From Candidatus Poseidoniales archaeon (GTDB lineage Archaea; Thermoplasmatota; Poseidoniia; Poseidoniales; Poseidoniaceae), in NCBI GenBank assembly GCA_009887095.1, contig QXYC01000031.1, positions 1 to 64,000 of the forward strand: a stretch of 64,000 bases of DNA, written 5' to 3'. The position numbers and the translations under genes were made by a program. The notes beneath the pieces were generated by a model. It had not been told where the DNA came from, searched no databases, and saw only the letters and a list, made by a program, of their open reading frames with translations. Positions within the stretch are counted from its first letter, which is position 1. Each line of letters begins with the position of its first letter. Positions 17,827 through 25,972 of this stretch are shown here, piece after piece.

Positions 17827-20148
17827 ATGAACCGGGAGAAGAAAGAGCGCTTGCTCAAGAAGGAAGCCCTCGAGTATCACGAGGCCGAACCCCAAGGTAA
17901 AATCAAGGTGGTTCCAACCAAACCGCACAGCACGGCGCACGAATTGAGCCTTGCATATTCGCCAGGTGTGGCCTATCCATGCCTCGAAATCGCAGAGCGC
18001 CCAGAAGACGCGTACCGATACACATCGAAAGGCAACTTGGTTGCTGTTATCTCAAACGGAACAGCTGTGCTGGGGTTAGGGAACATCGGCGCTCTTGCCA
18101 GCAAACCAGTTATGGAGGGCAAGGGTTTACTCTTGAAGACATTCGCTGATATCGATGTTTTCGATATTGAAGTCGACACTGAAGATCCTGAAACATTCAT
18201 CGAGACCGTGGTCAACATCGCCAAAACCTTTGGTGGTATCAACCTTGAAGACATCAAGGCACCAGAATGCTTTGAGATTGAGCGACGCATTGCGGAAGCA
18301 ACTGATATCCCAGTGATGCACGATGATCAGCACGGGACCGCAATCATTTCTGCAGCCGCCTTGTTGAACGCAGTTGAGCTCCAAGAAAAGAAACTCTCAG
18401 AAATCAAGGTGGTGGTCATCGGGGCGGGTGCAAGCGCTATTGCTTGCGCCAACCACTACGTTGCCATCGGTGTCACTCGATCGAACATCGCCATGGTTGA
18501 CAGCAAAGGCATTGTCACCAAAGCTAGACTGGAAGCGGGAGAATTGAATGAATACAAGGCTCCGTTCGCTCACGAACGAGAAGCAGGTGACCTTGCCGAT
18601 GCGCTCAATGGGGCTGATGTAATGCTCGGCCTTTCACGAGGCGGACTGGTCAGCAAAGAGATGATTGCTTCCATGGCACCGAGGCCGATTGTGTTCGCAC
18701 TTGCCAACCCTACTCCGGAAATCCTCCCTGAAGAAATTCTCGAAGTTCGCCAAGACGCCATCATTGCAACCGGGCGGTCAGACTATGCGAACCAAGTCAA
18801 CAACGTGCTCGGGTTCCCATACATTTTCCGAGGAGCACTCGATGTACGGGCTACCGACATCACACAAGGTATGAAGATGGCAGCGACCCGTGCGTTAGCA
18901 GCGTTGGCTAAGGAACCAGTTCCAGATTACATTTCTGCGGCCTACGACGGCGCAGTCATGCAGTATGGCCCTGATTACATCATCCCCAAACCATTCGATC
19001 GCCGAGTGTTGCTTTGGGAGGCTTCGGCGGTTGCTCAGGCGGCTGTTGACGAAGGCGTAGCCCGTGTTCAACCGGAGGATTTCTCAATCAAGAAATACCG
19101 TGAGGAACTTGAGGCTCGGCTCGGTCAATCATATTCCATTATGCGCCACGTCATCAACCAAGTTCGTGGACGAGGAAAACGCATCGTCTTCCCTGAAGGT
19201 GACAACGAGATGGTGATTCGTGCAGCGGCCCAGTTGGTCGATCAGAAAATCTGTTACCCGATTCTATTGGGTCCAGAAAAACGCATCCGCCGTATGGTTG
19301 AGGATTTGAGTCTTCACTTCGAATACGAAGTTTATGACCCACGGAAAGACGAGCGAAGAAAAGGCATCTACTCCGAGTCGATGTTGGACCGACGCAACCG
19401 CAAGGGGATGACGGTTGCAGATGCTGCACGCCTGCTAAAATCACGCCCTTACTTTGCCAGCCAGATGGTGGCCAATGGGGATGCCGATGGCTTTGTTGGT
19501 GGTGTTTCTCGAAACTACGCTGATGTTCTGCGCCCAACGCTTGAGTTGATTGGTGCAGACGAGGATGCTCACTGCATTGTTGGTTGTTACATGATGAACG
19601 TCAAAGGTCGAACCATCTTCCTTGCTGATGCCACAGTCAACGTGTACCCAGACAGCCGAACCCTTGCGGAAATTGCTGTTCAGACAGCCAAAGTGGCACG
19701 TCGATTTGGTGTTGCTCCTGTGGTTGCAATGCTCTCGTTCTCGAACTTCGGAAGCAGCCGAGCCCAACGTTCTGAGCGAATTGAGGACGCCATTGAATTC
19801 GCCCGCGAACTTGACCCCTCACTCGTAATCGACGGTCCGATGCAAGCAGATACGGCCTTGAACGGTAATGTGCAAGGTGAGTACCCATTCATGGCCTTCA
19901 CTGGCGCAGCAAATGTTCTGGTGCTTCCTAATCTCGCAGCAGCGAACATCGCTTACAAATTACTCGAGGAATTGGGTGACGCAGAAATGACGGGGCCAAT
20001 CCTCGAAGGAATGGCCCAACCTGTACAACTGGTTGCTCGACAAGATGGAGTCCGTCACATTGTCAACATGGCAGCGATTTGTGCAGCGGATGCAATTCGT
20101 CAAGAACCGTACTGGGAAAGTTTGGTCGACCCTGTGGAAGAGAAGTGA
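17827..20148 (+). CDS. maeB: NADP-dependent malic enzyme with phosphotransacetylase-like domain (MaeB type)
   Basis: Oxidative decarboxylation of malate to pyruvate. Residues ~1-430 are the malic enzyme: SLAYSPGVAYPC, the metal/substrate stretch FADIDVFDIEVDT, HDDQHGTAI, the dinucleotide-binding VVIGAGASAIA, and ANPTPEI. Residues ~440-773 resemble phosphate acetyltransferase (RIVFPEGDNE, DGFVGGVSR, GPMQADTA, NLAAANIAYK), as in E. coli MaeB, where that domain mediates acetyl-CoA control. A TTG at 17821 precedes; the ATG at 17827 is preferred. The gene is divergent from the giant surface protein gene across a 213-base gap and convergent, 2 bases apart, with the FGE-like gene. Confidence 0.92.
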   Translation: MNREKKERLLKKEALEYHEAEPQGKIKVVPTKPHSTAHELSLAYSPGVAYPCLEIAERPEDAYRYTSKGNLVAVISNGTAVLGLGNIGALASKPVMEGKGLLLKTFADIDVFDIEVDTEDPETFIETVVNIAKTFGGINLEDIKAPECFEIERRIAEATDIPVMHDDQHGTAIISAAALLNAVELQEKKLSEIKVVVIGAGASAIACANHYVAIGVTRSNIAMVDSKGIVTKARLEAGELNEYKAPFAHEREAGDLADALNGADVMLGLSRGGLVSKEMIASMAPRPIVFALANPTPEILPEEILEVRQDAIIATGRSDYANQVNNVLGFPYIFRGALDVRATDITQGMKMAATRALAALAKEPVPDYISAAYDGAVMQYGPDYIIPKPFDRRVLLWEASAVAQAAVDEGVARVQPEDFSIKKYREELEARLGQSYSIMRHVINQVRGRGKRIVFPEGDNEMVIRAAAQLVDQKICYPILLGPEKRIRRMVEDLSLHFEYEVYDPRKDERRKGIYSESMLDRRNRKGMTVADAARLLKSRPYFASQMVANGDADGFVGGVSRNYADVLRPTLELIGADEDAHCIVGCYMMNVKGRTIFLADATVNVYPDSRTLAEIAVQTAKVARRFGVAPVVAMLSFSNFGSSRAQRSERIEDAIEFARELDPSLVIDGPMQADTALNGNVQGEYPFMAFTGAANVLVLPNLAAANIAYKLLEELGDAEMTGPILEGMAQPVQLVARQDGVRHIVNMAAICAADAIRQEPYWESLVDPVEEK

Positions 20149-20150
20149 AT

Positions 20151-20984
20151 TCACACTTCGTCATAGGATACAGTTGGTCGACGAGGGCGCCAAAACGCAC
20201 CCGTCACAAAACCAGCGCATAGGCCTCCGAAAAGCAAGTTTGGCCATCCAGAAACGGCGTAGTCTCCCATGCCTCTGAGGATCGGAATCACAAACGAAGG
20301 AATCACACCAAGCAGCACAGTGCACACAATCTCAGTGCGGATGTTCGATGCCATGTCTGCGGAATTGGGGACCCGTTTTGGAGCGCCTTGGCGAATCGGC
20401 GTGACGACGAGGCGAGCCACGATGCCTTTGACAGGACGATCAAGGGGGACGCTTGAGAGCGCCGTGATCCCTTCCTTCGTTGGATGAGTTTCAATGGCAG
20501 CTCGATGCAGTGCCATCGGACCGAGGCCTTCGAACCTTCGTGGGCGCCCATCCATCATAGCCCCACGGTAATTCGAGTTAATCGCATCTGCTAACACTTC
20601 GACTTGCTTTTTTGCAAGGCCGAGTCCGTGAGCATCTTGCGCGCATCGCCACTCCGCTTCCGAAGGGCAACGCACTTCCCAGTGGATCGCTTCGTCCAAT
20701 CCTTCAACCCCAGCATCAATGACGGCTTGTCCAGCGTTCATGAGGGACTTCAGTGATTCAGCAGTCACTCGAAATTGGTCGCCATCCGGCCCATCTTCCA
20801 TGCCTACAAGCGCGTTGTAGTCGGCGCCAGTCAGCGGGGCGGTCATGATGTAATACGCAGGTAATCGGACTTCGTGCCTTGGTCGTTGACCAGCATAAAT
20901 CCATCCGCCTTTGTCTGTTCCAAGATGCATTGACTGCGCCTCAATTCGTTGGAATTTGATGCCTGAAAGCGCGATGAATTCCAA
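20151..20984 (-). CDS. FGE-sulfatase-like domain with two C-terminal transmembrane helices
   Basis: A 277-residue protein whose first ~210 residues resemble the formylglycine-generating/C-type-lectin-like fold: MHLGTDKGGW, PRHEVRLPAYYI, PLTGADYNAL and RCPSEAEWRCA. The core is short; the GGSW region and active-site cysteine motif of true FGE are not seen, so catalysis is doubtful. Two hydrophobic helices follow (~218-262). The frame opens at a TTG at 20984 with GAGGG six bases before it, while the next ATG (18 codons on) would cut into the domain. It is 9 bases behind the GST-like gene and likely co-transcribed with it. Confidence 0.6.
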   Translation of the reverse strand: MEFIALSGIKFQRIEAQSMHLGTDKGGWIYAGQRPRHEVRLPAYYIMTAPLTGADYNALVGMEDGPDGDQFRVTAESLKSLMNAGQAVIDAGVEGLDEAIHWEVRCPSEAEWRCAQDAHGLGLAKKQVEVLADAINSNYRGAMMDGRPRRFEGLGPMALHRAAIETHPTKEGITALSSVPLDRPVKGIVARLVVTPIRQGAPKRVPNSADMASNIRTEIVCTVLLGVIPSFVIPILRGMGDYAVSGWPNLLFGGLCAGFVTGAFWRPRRPTVSYDEV

Positions 20985-20993
20985 GGGGATCCC

Positions 20994-21686
20994 TCACTTG
21001 AGCGTGCCTTCCATTCGACGGTACCATGCCATTCCTTTCTCGTGATCTTCCAAGAGAGCGAACTGTGGGAATGGGGATATTGAGCGTGTGTAGCCAAAGA
21101 CGGCGAAATCCACGAGGTCGGGAGAGGCTCCACCGAAGAAAGGCTCCGTCCCGTGTTCACCTGTGAATTCAGTTAGCAGGTCGTGCCACAATTTCTTTGG
21201 TGTACGTCCATCTTTCTTGACTCGTTTCTTTGCGATGATGCCCCACATGATTGGGAAGCCAGCCCACGCATAAAGGCGCTTGGAAACGAATCCGAATTTC
21301 TCTATCTTTGAAATCCTCGTGGTGGTCTTCAGGGCGGAGCCGAGGGTGCCATAGAGAATTGGAACGGTTGCTTTGGAGACTTTAGCGTCGGCCCACTCGA
21401 GCCATTTTTGTTGCCGCTCTGCATCACCGGTGGCTGCCAATTTTCCGCCATTGTATGCTGCATCGATGTGCTTCATGACGGGGGTAGAATCGACGAAGTG
21501 TTCTCCGGTTTCGTCGGTGAACACTGGGACCTTTCCCCAGTCGCCAGCAAAGGCGACAGATTTTTTGATTTTCATTCCGTTCACAGGTATGTAATCAACA
21601 TCCATGCCGATGTGTTCAATGACACCTCGAACCTTCCAACAGAATGGACAGGTGTAGAGGATGTGGAGGGTTGGAGTTTGACCCAT
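20994..21686 (-). CDS. glutathione S-transferase/glutaredoxin-like protein
   Basis: A 230-residue protein with an N-terminal thioredoxin fold: LYTCPFCWKVRGVIEHIG carries a CxxC like glutaredoxin and prostaglandin E synthase 2, followed by the cis-Pro stretch GKVPVFTD and DSTPVMKHID. The C-terminal helical half ends with DLVDFAVFGYTRSI, typical of GST-C. Archaea generally lack glutathione, so the thiol cofactor is unclear; a glutathione-independent oxidoreductase is possible. It is preceded by a small hypothetical gene (25-base gap) and followed 9 bases later by the FGE-like gene. Confidence 0.75.
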   Translation of the reverse strand: MGQTPTLHILYTCPFCWKVRGVIEHIGMDVDYIPVNGMKIKKSVAFAGDWGKVPVFTDETGEHFVDSTPVMKHIDAAYNGGKLAATGDAERQQKWLEWADAKVSKATVPILYGTLGSALKTTTRISKIEKFGFVSKRLYAWAGFPIMWGIIAKKRVKKDGRTPKKLWHDLLTEFTGEHGTEPFFGGASPDLVDFAVFGYTRSISPFPQFALLEDHEKGMAWYRRMEGTLK

Positions 21687-21711
21687 GAGGAGGCCTGTCG
21701 CCTCCCCTTCT

Positions 21712-22053
21712 TCAAGCCTCGTTATCGTTCAAAGGAGCGGGTTTCCAGCCAGATTTCCAAAAATCAAGGTCGTCTAACCACTGCATCCATTCTTCATCTG
21801 AACAACTCAACAATCGGAAGGCACGTGCCTCCAGACCTTCTCTGTTGGCGGCGGTTAAGACTCCCTGCTCGAGTGCGTCATGCCATTCAACCTGCATGTG
21901 GCGAATCCTTCGTCGCGCTTCCTCAGGTTGCTCAAAATTCATCTCGCAAAGGTCCCTGAGTTCTGAGATCCAGGTTCGTGCGTCTTTGAGAAGCGGGTCT
22001 TCAACCCGCATCCGCTTGGATTTGGATTTTTTCGCAAACGGCCACCAACCCAT
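21712..22053 (-). CDS. hypothetical protein, basic N-terminus and helical
   Basis: A 113-residue protein with a Trp-Trp start followed by a Lys-rich stretch, then charged helices containing several Trp residues near the C-terminus. No motif or family is recognised. It opens the minus-strand run with the GST-like and FGE-like genes and is divergent from the FUN14-like gene. Confidence 0.55.
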   Translation of the reverse strand: MGWWPFAKKSKSKRMRVEDPLLKDARTWISELRDLCEMNFEQPEEARRRIRHMQVEWHDALEQGVLTAANREGLEARAFRLLSCSDEEWMQWLDDLDFWKSGWKPAPLNDNEA

Positions 22054-22126
22054 GAAACGCTGAAGAACAGGTCTTCCTTAACGCCATCTGTTGAAAGTGA
22101 TATAGTCTGTAACGCATGGAGCGGCC

Positions 22127-22447
22127 ATGGACACCGACTTATGGTTCGATATTCTCGGCTCAGCAGCCATCGAAGGCATCATCTTTGGCGCCGTGCTTGG
22201 CCTGCTTTGGTCCATGGCCTCAAAAGCCGTGCAGTGGTTCCTTATCGGTGAGTTTATTCTGCTCAAGTGGCTTGAATCCCGGGACATTCTGGTCGTCGAC
22301 TGGGAGCGCCTCACCCTAGGCGTTGTTGAGAACAGCAACCGCGCCCTCGACGAAGTTCTCACCCTCGCACAATCCGTTGTCGAACTCGGTGCCTTCGGCG
22401 CAAGCACTGCCATCGGCTTTTTCATTGTCCAAAAGATTCGTTCGTGA
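22127..22447 (+). CDS. FUN14-like small membrane protein
   Basis: A 106-residue protein that matches the FUN14 layout: a Gly-rich first helix (GIIFGAVLGLLW), a second hydrophobic segment (WFLIGEFILLKWLES), the short DILVVDWERL stretch where family members have an I-x-V-x-W motif, and a final helix GAFGASTAIGFFIVQK. The function of FUN14 proteins in archaea is unknown. An ATG at 22116 lies in another frame and is not used. The RlmH gene follows 36 bases later. Confidence 0.6.
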   Translation: MDTDLWFDILGSAAIEGIIFGAVLGLLWSMASKAVQWFLIGEFILLKWLESRDILVVDWERLTLGVVENSNRALDEVLTLAQSVVELGAFGASTAIGFFIVQKIRS

Positions 22448-22483
22448 TGCATCTTCATCAACCACCCATTCAACCCGAGGGGC

Positions 22484-22915
22484 ATGGGCCGGGTGATCGT
22501 TCATCTTCATGGTTCAACCAAACAGAAGGATCTGAACCGTCTTGTCGAGATGTACGCAGCACGTCTGAACAACCGTGGTGTTCGTATTGAAACCCATTCA
22601 AACAAACTTTCTCCGGCAGCCTATCTTGATCTGTTGTGTGATTTGGCAGGTGATGTGTACTTGTTGGACGAAGGAGGCCAAATGGAAGATTCCGTTGCGT
22701 TCGCACAGCGTTTCAAAGCTTGGACAGTACAGACCCACTCAACGCATTTGGCCATTGGTCCGGCGGAGGGTTGGACAACGAAACCGAATTGTGCCTGCAA
22801 GCGCCTTTCTCTGTCACCGATGACCATGCCTCACGAGTTGGCCAGCGTCGTGTTGGTTGAACAAGTCTACCGCGCCACAGAAATTCTGCGTGGAAGTGAA
22901 TACCACAAGGCTTGA
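22484..22915 (+). CDS. rlmH: RlmH-type 23S rRNA pseudouridine N3-methyltransferase
   Basis: A SPOUT methyltransferase of 143 residues. Family blocks are [26 protein letters not shown] (the SAM-binding knot, where bacteria have IGGAxG), [20 protein letters not shown] and the C-terminal [14 protein letters not shown], which positions catalytic residues in the dimer. Bacterial RlmH methylates pseudouridine 1915 of 23S rRNA; the archaeal target is assumed, not shown. It precedes a membrane/TPR-like gene by 47 bases. Confidence 0.88.
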   Translation: MGRVIVHLHGSTKQKDLNRLVEMYAARLNNRGVRIETHSNKLSPAAYLDLLCDLAGDVYLLDEGGQMEDSVAFAQRFKAWTVQTHSTHLAIGPAEGWTTKPNCACKRLSLSPMTMPHELASVVLVEQVYRATEILRGSEYHKA

Positions 22916-22950
22916 CCAAAGGGTCAAGAAGCACCGGTTCTTGGCAAAAG

Positions 22951-22957
22951 CGGAGGG
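22951..22957 (+). promoter_or_regulatory. Shine-Dalgarno (CGGAGGG) deciding the start at 22963
   Basis: CGGAGGG ends 5 bases before the ATG at 22963. The same frame can be opened at a TTG overlapping the rlmH stop (22912), but that has no such signal, so the shorter protein is preferred. Confidence 0.6.
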
Positions 22958-22962
22958 AATGT

Positions 22963-23730
22963 ATGCTGCTCTTGGAACAGGAAAGCCTGCGTTGGATTCT
23001 CTTAGGATTCGAAGCACTGATTGGTCTCGTGCTTATCCTTGCATCGAAAAGCCAACCGTTCCCGCTTCCCTCCCGTCGATTTGGCTGGGTCGTCCTTTCA
23101 ATCGCTCTTTTATTGACACTGGGGCAACTTGCACCAAATCCTGTTTCAGTGCTTGGCCACTTGATTATTCTCACTGGACTTGGCTCGTTTGGGTTGCTGG
23201 TCGGCATTCATCACCTGGTCCGTACTCGCAGGGAAGTGCTCATCGCTCCTTTCTCAGGTTTCCTTTTTTGTGTTGGAATCGGCGGACTCATGGTCACAAC
23301 ATGGCCGGAGTTGAATACATTTGAGCAATGGTCCGGCTTTGCAGCACTTGTGATGCTGGGGGGCGGTCAGACATGGTTGGTGTTTCGTGGACTCCTCATC
23401 GGACGACTTCCTCTTGCATGGAGCCAAGCAGGCATGGTCGCTCTTCAACGTGGCTTTATCGATGGTCCAGATGGAGCAATTGCTTGCTTCGAAAAAGGTT
23501 GGGATGCTGAAGAAGAACACCTCAATCCCATGGCTTACGTGGCACTCCATCGACTGAATCTGTTTGTCGGCGATCACGAAAAGGCGACAGAATGGTTGCA
23601 CGCACTCGAAGATGTTGGAGGCGAGAAAGGTGTAGCTCCGGAGTGGATTCAAGCCATCCACGAGGCACTCCTTCGCCTTGACCCAGAGGCCGCAACCCGT
23701 CTTCCAACACTGGCTAGCAGTGAAGAGTGA
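22963..23730 (+). CDS. membrane protein with TPR-like soluble C-terminus
   Basis: A 255-residue protein from the ATG at 22963. Five hydrophobic segments occupy residues ~1-150. The C-terminal ~100 residues are helical and TPR-like (ALQRGFIDGPDGAIACFEKGWDA..., then a second helix pair with EKATEWLHALED). No specific family is recognised. It follows rlmH closely and is followed by a T-rich tract that probably ends the transcript. Confidence 0.65.
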   Translation: MLLLEQESLRWILLGFEALIGLVLILASKSQPFPLPSRRFGWVVLSIALLLTLGQLAPNPVSVLGHLIILTGLGSFGLLVGIHHLVRTRREVLIAPFSGFLFCVGIGGLMVTTWPELNTFEQWSGFAALVMLGGGQTWLVFRGLLIGRLPLAWSQAGMVALQRGFIDGPDGAIACFEKGWDAEEEHLNPMAYVALHRLNLFVGDHEKATEWLHALEDVGGEKGVAPEWIQAIHEALLRLDPEAATRLPTLASSEE

Positions 23731-23747
23731 TTCCGGATTCCAGTCAC

Positions 23748-23762
23748 TTTTTTTATTTTTTT
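23748..23762 (+). terminator. T-rich tract, likely transcription terminator
   Basis: T7-A-T7 begins 17 bases after the stop of the preceding gene. Runs of T in the non-template strand are sufficient for archaeal RNA polymerase termination. The surrounding 120-base gap is AT-rich compared with the rest of the window. Confidence 0.65.
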
Positions 23763-23822
23763 CACAATATCAGTTCTTCTGAAGGCTGAATGAGCAATTA
23801 TTGACTCAATAAAACAAAGTCC

Positions 23823-23829
23823 TTAATAC
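23823..23829 (+). promoter_or_regulatory. TATA-like box for the small membrane protein gene
   Basis: TTAATAC is centred about 25 bases before the ATG at 23851. This is the spacing expected if transcription starts at or next to the start codon (leaderless mRNA), and no Shine-Dalgarno is seen. Confidence 0.45.
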
Positions 23830-23850
23830 GATGAAAGTCGATTTATTATT

Positions 23851-24132
23851 ATGGGAACAATTGAAGCAAAGGCGAAAACGCTGACGATGAGCACGGTGAT
23901 GTGGTACGCAATTTTCGTGTGGTTTGCCTCAAGTCTGTTCTCACAATCCCTCTACATGGCATTCAATGGGGTTCCCTACGACGCCGTTGCGTTGCTCCAA
24001 AACCTTGGACCCGTCTACTACATCGTCCTTGCAATCGAGTTGATTGTTTGGATCAGTCTTGGAAGTCTACTCGTCAAGAAAGTGGTCACTAAGACACGAT
24101 CTCGGGTCCAGACAGGTGCTGTTGCAGCATAA
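23851..24132 (+). CDS. small two-helix membrane protein
   Basis: A 93-residue protein with hydrophobic segments at about residues 14-36 and 53-75, and a basic C-terminal end (KKVVTKTRSRVQTG). No family is recognised. It stands alone behind its own AT-rich promoter region and after a T-tract, which suggests a monocistronic gene. Confidence 0.65.
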   Translation: MGTIEAKAKTLTMSTVMWYAIFVWFASSLFSQSLYMAFNGVPYDAVALLQNLGPVYYIVLAIELIVWISLGSLLVKKVVTKTRSRVQTGAVAA

Positions 24133-24154
24133 TGTTCATTTTTATCGACTAAAT

Positions 24155-24271
24155 ATGAACAGCGCCCTCTTCCATGGGGCCACGAAGAAACCCTTCACCC
24201 TCCAAATTCACGAAAAATCAAGCGTTTTGTCCGATGACTTGAAGGTCCGCCAAGACAAGGAACCCATGTGA
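24155..24271 (+). CDS. possible 38-residue small protein overlapping the DUF2203 gene
   Basis: A short frame from the ATG at 24155 to a TGA at 24269-24271 encodes 38 residues with a basic N-terminal half and a charged end (DDLKVRQDKEPM). Its stop overlaps the GTG of the next gene as GTGA, a typical coupling arrangement. Nothing else supports it; it may be a leader ORF or chance. Confidence 0.3.
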   Translation: MNSALFHGATKKPFTLQIHEKSSVLSDDLKVRQDKEPM

Positions 24272-24753
24272 GAGAAACAAGGGATGTTCCATTCTTTTCT
24301 GGTCGACCAATGGATACATGTTCATTGAAGGACCAAGAAACAGCGATGCGAGTTCTCCCTCGTGGTGCCCGAATTGTGACCATTGAGGAAGCGAGAGAAA
24401 ACTTGCCAAAAGTCACACGGTGGCTTGCAGAGCTTCAAGCGATGAGCGATGAGGCTCACGATTTGACGGAGGAACTGGAAGTGCTTCTCGAATCCCTTCA
24501 GGCAGAGCATGAACATGTTGTAGAGGTTGCAGAACATCTTGCCCAGCTTGTAGCGCACTGGCAACACACCACCGCCAAAATTGAAACCACAGGTACCCGC
24601 ATTGCGTGCTTGGAACCAGGGCGCCTCGAATGGTATGGTGTCGTTGATGAGCATCTTGCGTTGTATTCTTGGAGCCTCGGTGAGGAGGACATCGAATGGT
24701 ATCATCCGATCGATGCCAGCTTTATGGCCCGAAAACCACTCATAGAAGCGTGA
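24268..24753 (+). CDS. DUF2203 family protein
   Basis: A 161-residue protein with the DUF2203 pattern: an N-terminal RIVTIEEARENLPKVTRWL block, a long coiled-coil-like middle (residues ~45-100), then LEPGRLEWYGVVDEHLALYSWSLGEEDIEWYH and the closing DASFMARKPL. The family is of unknown function and is found in bacteria and archaea. The GTG at 24268 is used here; in-frame ATGs at 24310 and 24346 also lie before the domain, so the start is uncertain. It is 23 bases ahead of the cobalamin adenosyltransferase gene. Confidence 0.72.
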   Translation: MRETRDVPFFSGRPMDTCSLKDQETAMRVLPRGARIVTIEEARENLPKVTRWLAELQAMSDEAHDLTEELEVLLESLQAEHEHVVEVAEHLAQLVAHWQHTTAKIETTGTRIACLEPGRLEWYGVVDEHLALYSWSLGEEDIEWYHPIDASFMARKPLIEA

Positions 24754-24776
24754 CCTCGCAGGGTTGAGGAACGAGC

Positions 24777-25472
24777 ATGGTTCGAATCAATCGAGTGTAC
24801 ACTGGCGGTGGCGATGAAGGCGAAACTTCTCTCGTGGACGGCTCGCGCCGGTCAAAAGCAGATCTTCGTTTTGAAGTGGTTGGAACATGCGATGAGCTGA
24901 ACGCTGTGTTTGGGCTCGTTGCGATGGAAGCAAACCGGCTACCACCTCACGAAGATGGCGGCAGCAGGGCGACTGTGGAACGCGTGCAAACCATCCTTTC
25001 AATGGTCCTCACACGTGTGCAAAACGAATTGTTCGACCTTGGAGCAGAATTAGCTTGTGTCCCCTCGGAACTTCCTGAATACATGGTCCTGATTAACGAA
25101 GCTCAATGCGCTGTTTTGGTCGAGGAAATGGATGCTTGGCTCGAACATATTGAACCTCTTACCAGTTTTATCCTCCCAGCGGGCCATGGTCCCGAAGCAA
25201 TGCTTCACCTCGCTCGAACGGTTGCTCGGCGGCTCGAACGCGCGGTGGTTCGTCTCAAAGAACACGAAGGCGATGCCTCTGTTCGACCGATTGTCCAAGT
25301 CTACCTCAACAGATTGTCAGATTGGTTATTCGTTCTCGGCCGATGGGTTACATCTGGGCTTGGCCACGACGAGATGCTTTGGCAACCGTTGGGAAAAAGA
25401 GGTCCTGAATCTGGTGTAGCCAATCGAATCCGACGCCTCTATGCTTCGGATGAAGATTTTGAAATGCTGTGA
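24777..25472 (+). CDS. PduO-type cob(I)alamin adenosyltransferase
   Basis: Transfers the adenosyl group of ATP to cob(I)alamin to make coenzyme B12. The ATP-binding N-terminus is clear: YTGGGDEGETSLVDGSRRSK, then VVGTCDELNAVFG. Other family blocks are FILPAGH, ARTVARRLERAVV and the cobalamin-side YLNRLSDWLFVLGRW. The protein is 231 residues with an extended C-terminus. It implies adenosylcobalamin-dependent enzymes in this organism; none is in the window. It is convergent with the Nudix gene, with no gap. Confidence 0.92.
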   Translation: MVRINRVYTGGGDEGETSLVDGSRRSKADLRFEVVGTCDELNAVFGLVAMEANRLPPHEDGGSRATVERVQTILSMVLTRVQNELFDLGAELACVPSELPEYMVLINEAQCAVLVEEMDAWLEHIEPLTSFILPAGHGPEAMLHLARTVARRLERAVVRLKEHEGDASVRPIVQVYLNRLSDWLFVLGRWVTSGLGHDEMLWQPLGKRGPESGVANRIRRLYASDEDFEML

Positions 25473-25910
25473 TTATTCAAGACCTAAAGCGGCCATGTGC
25501 TGACGTGCGCCCCTCAAGACGCTTCTCGTTTCTTCATGGGACAGTTGTTGTTCAGCCATGTCCCAATCCAACCACATGTAGCCTCTGTGTTCGTGCGAGA
25601 GTTTCACCGTGATTTGATCTGTTTGTGCAATGTACCAGTACACTTGCTTCACTTTCCGCTTCCCTCGATGGCGATAGGCGTATTCACTTCGCTCAACAAA
25701 ATGGTCAACAAATTGGATTTGGTCGATGCCAGTTTCTTCGGCTAACTCCCGTTGTGCTGTGTTGTGGTGATCCACGTCATCTGCCTCGACGTGACCCTTT
25801 GGGAAATCCCAATGGCCTTGGGGATACTGGAGCAGGAGCACCGTCCCATAATTCACCAAGACAACGCCGCATGAAGTCTCCATGTCGTTCAATGGAGGGC
25901 GCACGGTCAT
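25473..25910 (-). CDS. Nudix hydrolase, Ap4A-hydrolase-like
   Basis: A 145-residue Nudix protein, probably cleaving diadenosine polyphosphates or another capped nucleotide. The Nudix box runs from GHVEADD to QRELAEETGI and has one extra residue between the Gly and the RE pair compared with the usual G-x5-E-x7-REUxEExGU. The preceding WDFPKGH is typical of Ap4A hydrolases. It is divergent from the DHH gene, 62 bases apart. Confidence 0.82.
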   Translation of the reverse strand: MTVRPPLNDMETSCGVVLVNYGTVLLLQYPQGHWDFPKGHVEADDVDHHNTAQRELAEETGIDQIQFVDHFVERSEYAYRHRGKRKVKQVYWYIAQTDQITVKLSHEHRGYMWLDWDMAEQQLSHEETRSVLRGARQHMAALGLE

Positions 25911-25972
25911 GTTACTTGCGGCTGATATGGCCTCAGCAAATCTTCTTCAAGCCGTTCCCTCACGAGCCGCTT

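Noticed and set aside
25625-25972. 116-residue upstream extension of the DHH phosphoesterase frame
   Set aside because: It lies mostly on the antisense strand of the Nudix gene and adds no domain; the ATG at 25973 is adequate.
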